The notes under the pieces: generated by a model
What the model saw: the letters and a program-made list of their open reading frames with translations, nothing else
What the model was told of the DNA's origin: nothing
The model's database searches: none
From: Microvirga vignae
Lineage (GTDB): Bacteria > Pseudomonadota > Alphaproteobacteria > Rhizobiales > Beijerinckiaceae
Direction: 5' to 3'
Length of the DNA: 64,000 bases
Assembly (NCBI RefSeq): GCF_001017175.1
Contig: NZ_LCYG01000062.1
Span: 23,589-87,588, forward strand
Made by a program: the position numbers and the translations under genes
In this document: positions 60,251 to 64,000 of the stretch, piece after piece
Numbering within the stretch: position 1 is the first letter of the stretch
How the letters are laid out: every line of letters begins with the position of its first letter

Positions 60251-60481
60251 ATGCCTCCGGGCTGGAGACCGATCGAGAGCGTAGCCGTTCGTGAAGCCGC
60301 CATTGTCGTATCCTTATCCGATCTTGCCTTGGTCAAGGCGCGGCTTACCGGCACTGCCGGCGTGCGGATCAGCAAGGAGAGTTTCTCCGAGGTTGGCGCT
60401 ACGATTACGGCAGAGCTGCCCGAAGCGAACGTCCAGCCCATCGTCTGGATGCTCACCGATATGACGCGCGGTCGAGCATGA
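60251..60481 (+). CDS. Possible 76-residue protein
   Basis: ATG 60251; the product contains VREAAIVVSLSDLALVKARL and ends MLTDMTRGRA. Composition is protein-like but there is no obvious start signal or family. Confidence 0.35.
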   Translation: MPPGWRPIESVAVREAAIVVSLSDLALVKARLTGTAGVRISKESFSEVGATITAELPEANVQPIVWMLTDMTRGRA

Positions 60482-60584
60482 ATCACGCTAAAACCGTGAA
60501 ACCCTCCTATGGGTGCGATCGGCCACAGCGGTTCGGTAACGTCTTCAGGCTATCAGTCTGGTTCTGTCACACCGGATTAGGACC

Positions 60585-61100
60585 ATGAGAGCAGTTCTCG
60601 GCATGAGCCTTGTGCTCGCCCTCCTCTCGGCGGGAGCTTCTGCCGACGGTGCAAGCCTTGCTGGCTCCCTGTGGCAGTGCACCCGGGCATCCGACAAGTC
60701 CCGGTTTGTGATCACCTTCTATCCCGGGGGCGGTGTCGGCGGCGGGGAGATCCAGGAGGGCGAAGTCAGCCCCTACATCTTCGATGCCTCGAACATGAAA
60801 GAGGGTGAGTGGCCCGGACGCTGGGAGCAGAAGGCAGACCGCTTTACTTGGCGCTTTCCCGACCAGCACATGGAGATCGCCGGCACCATCCATGCGCGAG
60901 GGCAGTCTCGGGCCAAGCTGATCGGAGTTGAGACGGCATCCGGCGTGAGGGCAGCGATCACCTGCGGAGCTTTGACCAAGTTGCCCCGGATCGGGGAGGG
61001 GCTGGTTATTCCCAGAGACAGCCACTTCACTGACCTTGAGGACGGTGAGGGCGAGCTCAAGGTGCCCGCCGGGATTTCCCTTCAGCCGCAAGCTCAGTAA
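60585..61100 (+). CDS. Secreted hypothetical protein
   Basis: 171 residues. Seen: signal peptide (MRAVLGMSLVLALLSAGASA), then LAGSLWQCTRASDKSRFVIT and YPGGGVGGGEIQEGEVSPYI, ending with a stretch FTDLEDGEGELKVPAGISLQ. Two cysteines (WQC, ITCGAL) could form a disulfide. Beta-rich; a lipocalin-like barrel is conceivable but not shown. I do not recognise the family. Confidence 0.65.
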   Translation: MRAVLGMSLVLALLSAGASADGASLAGSLWQCTRASDKSRFVITFYPGGGVGGGEIQEGEVSPYIFDASNMKEGEWPGRWEQKADRFTWRFPDQHMEIAGTIHARGQSRAKLIGVETASGVRAAITCGALTKLPRIGEGLVIPRDSHFTDLEDGEGELKVPAGISLQPQAQ

Positions 61101-61158
61101 AGGCTGATCCACCTGGACGGACAGAGGCGAGGCTGGCCCGGGTCAACGTCAGATCAGC

Positions 61159-61222
61159 AAGAATGCACCATCTGACTTTCAGTCAGAGGGTCCTGGGTTC
61201 GAGTCCCAGCGAGCTCTCCGCC
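61159..61222 (+). repeat. tRNA 3'-half-like fragment
   Basis: Stem TCTGA/TCAGA (61171-61175/61183-61187) encloses CTTTCAG (would-be anticodon TTC), and CTGGG-TTCGAGT-CCCAG (61193-61209) is a perfect T arm, followed by a GCTCTCCG end. The 5' half and D arm are not found. Probably an integration scar; the tRNA identity is unsure (Glu by anticodon). Confidence 0.5.
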
Positions 61223-61806
61223 CAATCTCGGCTCCATCGCATTGCTGTCGCCGATCAGGCTGCCATTCATCCCGATAGGCCTGTTCTCCCGCCGTAAGCA
61301 GACCTTCATTCGGCACGCCTGAATTTCTTACTTTGACCCGCAAGAGACATTTGGATTGTTGTCGACCATCTGTGCACACAACCAGGATCACCCACCATCA
61401 CAAGCACGACAGGCTGCAGATCGTGAGGAAGTTCGGCACGCTGACCTCTGGTCCCCATTGGGGGCTCCCCGCTTTCACGGGTCTGTCCCACACGACCGAA
61501 CGACCAGATGCCGAATTTGCGGTACGCACCAATCCTGACGACCTCATTCCCGGCTCAATATCGGCCTAGCCTTCGCATCAGCTCGGGTCTTCGGTCCGGG
61601 CAGGCGATCCCGGTGATTGTCAGGAAATCGATTGTGGAGTCGAGGAGATACGTCGGGGTTGGTGGTGATGCTTGCCCCCTCCGACCAGGTCATGCCCAAC
61701 CGGATGGTTCGGCGGGGGCATGCGGCTGGGCAAGAGGGTCGCGGGTGGGATCAATCCGGCCGCCACGGCGCCAGATGGGCAAAGGGAGATTGAAAGGGAG
61801 GTTGAG
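61223..61806. other. 580-base region, no supportable gene
   Basis: Only overlapping short frames without start signals. The ribosome-binding site of the carbonic anhydrase gene (AAAGGGAGG) lies at its end. Confidence 0.4.
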
Positions 61807-62514
61807 ATGTTGTCACGTCGGCACTTCTGCTGCGCCGGTGCCCTGGCCAGCACCGCAGCAACCTTCGGCAGGGCTTTTGCGGCGGACCAATGCGCGGCGC
61901 CGACGCAGGAGCGGCAAGCTGCCATGAGCCCCGATGACGCCCTGAGGGAGCTCAAGGCCGGCAATGACCGCTTCCTGTCGCAGAACATGCGCAACTGCGA
62001 CCTCCTCAGCCAGGTGAGGGCGACCGCCAGCGGCCAGTATCCCTTCGCAGTCGTCATTGGCTGTATTGACTCCCGCGTGCCCCCAGAGCTGGTGTTCGAC
62101 CAGCGCATCGGCGACATCTTCAGTGCCCGCATTGCCGGCAATGTCGCCGAGGACGATGTCGTCGGCAGCGCCGAGTTCGCGACCAAGCTGGAGGGGGCGA
62201 AGCTGATCGTCGTGCTGGGTCACAGCGAGTGCGGCGCGGTCAAGGGCGCCATTGATGACGTGGAACTCGGAAAGCTCACCCAGCTGCTCCAGCGCATCAA
62301 GCCGGCGGTCGAGGCGAACAGGAACGCTCCAGGCGAGCACACCTCGAAGAACAAGGACTTCGTGCGGCAGGTGGCGACCACAAATGCTAGGTTGGCAGCC
62401 CAAGGGCTTCAGCAGGACAGCCAGATCCTTCGTGATCTGGTCACCCGGAATGAGCTCAAGATCGTTGCGGCGATGCACGATGTCGCCAGCGGGCGCATCA
62501 CGTTCATGGAGTAA
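61807..62514 (+). CDS. Beta-class carbonic anhydrase, exported
   Basis: 235 residues from ATG 61807. Interconverts CO2 and bicarbonate. Seen: an N-terminal SRRHFCCAGALASTAATFGR twin-arginine-like signal, then the catalytic set: CIDSRVPPE (Cys-x-Asp-x-Arg), FSARIAGNVAEDDVVGS, and LIVVLGHSECGAVKGAI (His-x-x-Cys zinc ligands). Ends MHDVASGRITFME. A periplasmic form of the enzyme is unusual but known in proteobacteria. It stands alone. Confidence 0.92.
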   Translation: MLSRRHFCCAGALASTAATFGRAFAADQCAAPTQERQAAMSPDDALRELKAGNDRFLSQNMRNCDLLSQVRATASGQYPFAVVIGCIDSRVPPELVFDQRIGDIFSARIAGNVAEDDVVGSAEFATKLEGAKLIVVLGHSECGAVKGAIDDVELGKLTQLLQRIKPAVEANRNAPGEHTSKNKDFVRQVATTNARLAAQGLQQDSQILRDLVTRNELKIVAAMHDVASGRITFME

Positions 62515-62543
62515 GGGCCGGCGACAGAATGAAGGTCCGCTCC

Positions 62544-62583
62544 TGGCACTTCTCGGAAGTAATTGGCACTTCTCGGAGGTAAC
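62544..62583. repeat. Two tandem 20-bp repeats
   Basis: TGGCACTTCTCGGAAGTAAT and the copy with GGAGGTAACG lie side by side (period 20). They lie ~30 bases after the carbonic anhydrase stop. Origin unclear; the rest of 62515-62809 shows nothing else. Confidence 0.6.
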
Positions 62584-62809
62584 GCTTTGGTCTGCTTAAG
62601 TCGGCCTAAGCAGATCTTCGTGACAGACCGGGACCTTCGGTTCCGGACTCGGTGCAGATATTTGCACTGCGTTGCGCCAGCCCCGAACGAACGCATAGTC
62701 GCTACCTCGTTTCGGCCCGATCCTGAGAGTGCTCGCCGTGCAGATGGAACCGAGTGTCTTCCTCGCACCTGAATGACTGGCTATACTGCTTGCCGAGGCG
62801 GCGGAGATC

Positions 62810-63598
62810 ATGGACTGGCTATACAAGCTGATCGCTCATAGCAGCGATGCGGTCATTCTCGTCGGGGGAGCGATCAGCACCGCCGTTCTCGCCCTTGTTC
62901 TCGCCCAGGTCTCGCGGCGGCTTCTTTTTTCACCCTACGACGAGGCGTTGGAGAGCCACAGCAAACTGGCCGATGTGGTTCATGGAAGCCTTCTGGCATT
63001 CTCCGTTTTCGTTCTTGCTCTGGTGCTGACGGAAGTCCGCTCCAATCTCGGGAAGGCTGATGACGCGGAGCTTCGGGAAGCTTCCGTCATCACGCGGCTT
63101 GTCCGAGACCTCCAGGCTTTGGGGACCGAGGATGCGTCAACCGCGAGTGAGCGCGTTAAGGACTATGTCAGGTCGGCGGTCTCGGCAGAGTGGGAGACGC
63201 TCGCCCAGTATGAGCCCTCGCTTGCAGAGGAAACAGATCGTGCCATGGCGTCGCTCGTCGCGCAGGTCAACATGGTGGCAGCGGACAATCCCGCGGCCGC
63301 CGGCGCCTTACGAGCTTACGTGGAGAAGCTGGAAGATCTGCGCCAGAGCCGGCTCGAGATCGCTACAAAGAGTGTGCCTTCGGTGTTCTGGTGGGTGTTG
63401 GCCGTCTTCATCATTGGCGCAATGATTATGAACGGGCGCCATAAACTGGACGCCTTCGGAATGACGCTGATCGCCTTTCACATGGGGGCAATCGGGTTGG
63501 TTGGTGCGTTGATCCTGGTAATGGATTCACCGTTTCGAGGAGAAACGAGCGTCTCACCGGCTTCGCTGGTGAGGGCTGCGAGGCTGTCTTTACCGTAG
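62810..63598 (+). CDS. Bestrophin-like (DUF4239-type) membrane protein
   Basis: 262 residues. Seen: two N-terminal hydrophobic segments (VILVGGAISTAVLALVLAQV and HGSLLAFSVFVLALVLTEVR), a long charged loop (RSNLGKADDAELREASVITR), and two C-terminal segments (VFWWVLAVFIIGAMIMNGRH and MGAIGLVGALILVMDSP). DSPFRG after the last segment is a DUF4239 hallmark. Family members look like anion-channel relatives of bestrophin, but their role is not known. Confidence 0.85.
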   Translation: MDWLYKLIAHSSDAVILVGGAISTAVLALVLAQVSRRLLFSPYDEALESHSKLADVVHGSLLAFSVFVLALVLTEVRSNLGKADDAELREASVITRLVRDLQALGTEDASTASERVKDYVRSAVSAEWETLAQYEPSLAEETDRAMASLVAQVNMVAADNPAAAGALRAYVEKLEDLRQSRLEIATKSVPSVFWWVLAVFIIGAMIMNGRHKLDAFGMTLIAFHMGAIGLVGALILVMDSPFRGETSVSPASLVRAARLSLP

Positions 63599-63690
63599 TG
63601 CTGCTGCCCAGGTGGAGCCCGCTCGGGTCTTGGGAGCACTTGAGCTGGACGCGTCAGACGCAGTGTTGTCGAGGCGAGACCTGTTTGCTT

Positions 63691-64000
63691 GGCTTTGTCG
63701 CAAACTTTTCGTTTCAGAGTTTCGGCGATTGGGATGGCGGTCTCAGTAGCGGAGGAACGGGTGTCCAAGGGTAGACATTTCGATCGCTCGGTTATCCTTC
63801 TGTGCGTCCGGTGGTATCTCGCTTATTACCTCTAGCCTCAGTCTACGCGATCTCGAAGAGATGATGGCTGCGCGCGGCATCTCGGTCGATCACGCGACCA
63901 TTCACAGATGGATCGTGCGCTATTCGCCCGACCTGCTAGAGCGGTTCGAGCGGCGCGGAAGAGCCGTCACCGGCAGGTGTTGGGGTGGACGGCCCCCTTT
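63691..64000 (+). mobile_element. IS6-family element, left end and truncated transposase
   Basis: GGCTTTGTCGCAAAC at 63691-63705 matches the IS6-family terminal inverted repeat. A transposase starts ~63760 (VSKGRHFDRSVILLCVRWYL) and continues after a frameshift near 63830 as LSLRDLEEMMAARGISVDHA, IHRWIVRYSPDLLERFERRG and CWGWTAP at the window end. The frameshift (WYLAYYL then a stop) makes this copy suspect. The rest of the element lies beyond the window. 63599-63690 shows no gene. Confidence 0.8.

Overview
The window looks like a chromosome segment of an alphaproteobacterium of the order Hyphomicrobiales (Rhizobiales), possibly Microvirga or Methylobacterium-like. The evidence is the block ctpA - envC-like - rlmH - rsfS - nadD - proA - proB - obgE - rpmA - rplU with rppH beside it, plus DUF6894, DUF1236, BTLCP (transglutaminase-like) and FtcR-like genes and IS6-type transposases. 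The genus is an inference only.

Layout. 1-1280: core genes (dsbB, a YqaA/DedA membrane protein). 1281-11970: a tRNA-Leu(CAA) gene followed by a ~10.6 kb integrated element bounded by a 15-bp direct repeat (1352-1366 and 11956-11970), with its tyrosine integrase beside the right end. Its cargo is a defence-type reverse transcriptase that resembles the DRT2/UG2 group behind a strongly folded non-coding leader, a serine recombinase, two overlapping small membrane proteins, a zinc-finger-like protein translationally coupled to a divergent family-A polymerase-like protein, RNase HI, a TIR protein with four membrane segments, and small secreted or membrane proteins. 12000-19900: species-level envelope and secreted-protein genes, including a Gly-rich repeat protein and a decayed RTX gene. 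19900-31000: conserved housekeeping block (RNA decapping, cell wall, ribosome assembly, NAD and proline synthesis, ribosomal proteins).

31236-50890: a composite genomic island between two nearly identical tRNA-Ser(CGA) genes, with a mutated tRNA-Ser anticodon-arm copy inside it at 34638-34663, so probably two stacked insertions. It carries an integrase, a broken serine recombinase and many nuclease-like genes: a DUF3427-like protein, an ExK-type nuclease candidate, four HNH genes or remnants, a UDG-like + HNH + methyltransferase run, a tightly overlapping three-gene operon (modified-base-sensing HNH, GIY-YIG-like, winged-helix/DUF6884-like), a thermonuclease-like membrane protein and a DnaQ-like exonuclease. 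This is a defence island. Long non-coding stretches (37642-38743) contain hairpins and phased GTTAA repeats.

50891-64000: a decayed region with pseudogenes (DUF6894 with a nonsense codon, a frameshifted coiled-coil gene, an IS6 transposase with an internal deletion), two tRNA 3'-half scars, an FtcR/Rem-like regulator with no flagellar genes nearby, and small secreted proteins. It also has intact genes for a YdcF-type lipoprotein, a beta-carbonic anhydrase and a bestrophin-like membrane protein, and ends in a truncated IS6-family element.

The most interesting units are the RT with its structured leader, the polymerase-like/RNase H module of the same element, and the SRA-HNH/GIY-YIG/DUF6884-like operon. 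All functional statements rest on reading motifs by eye; no database search was run.
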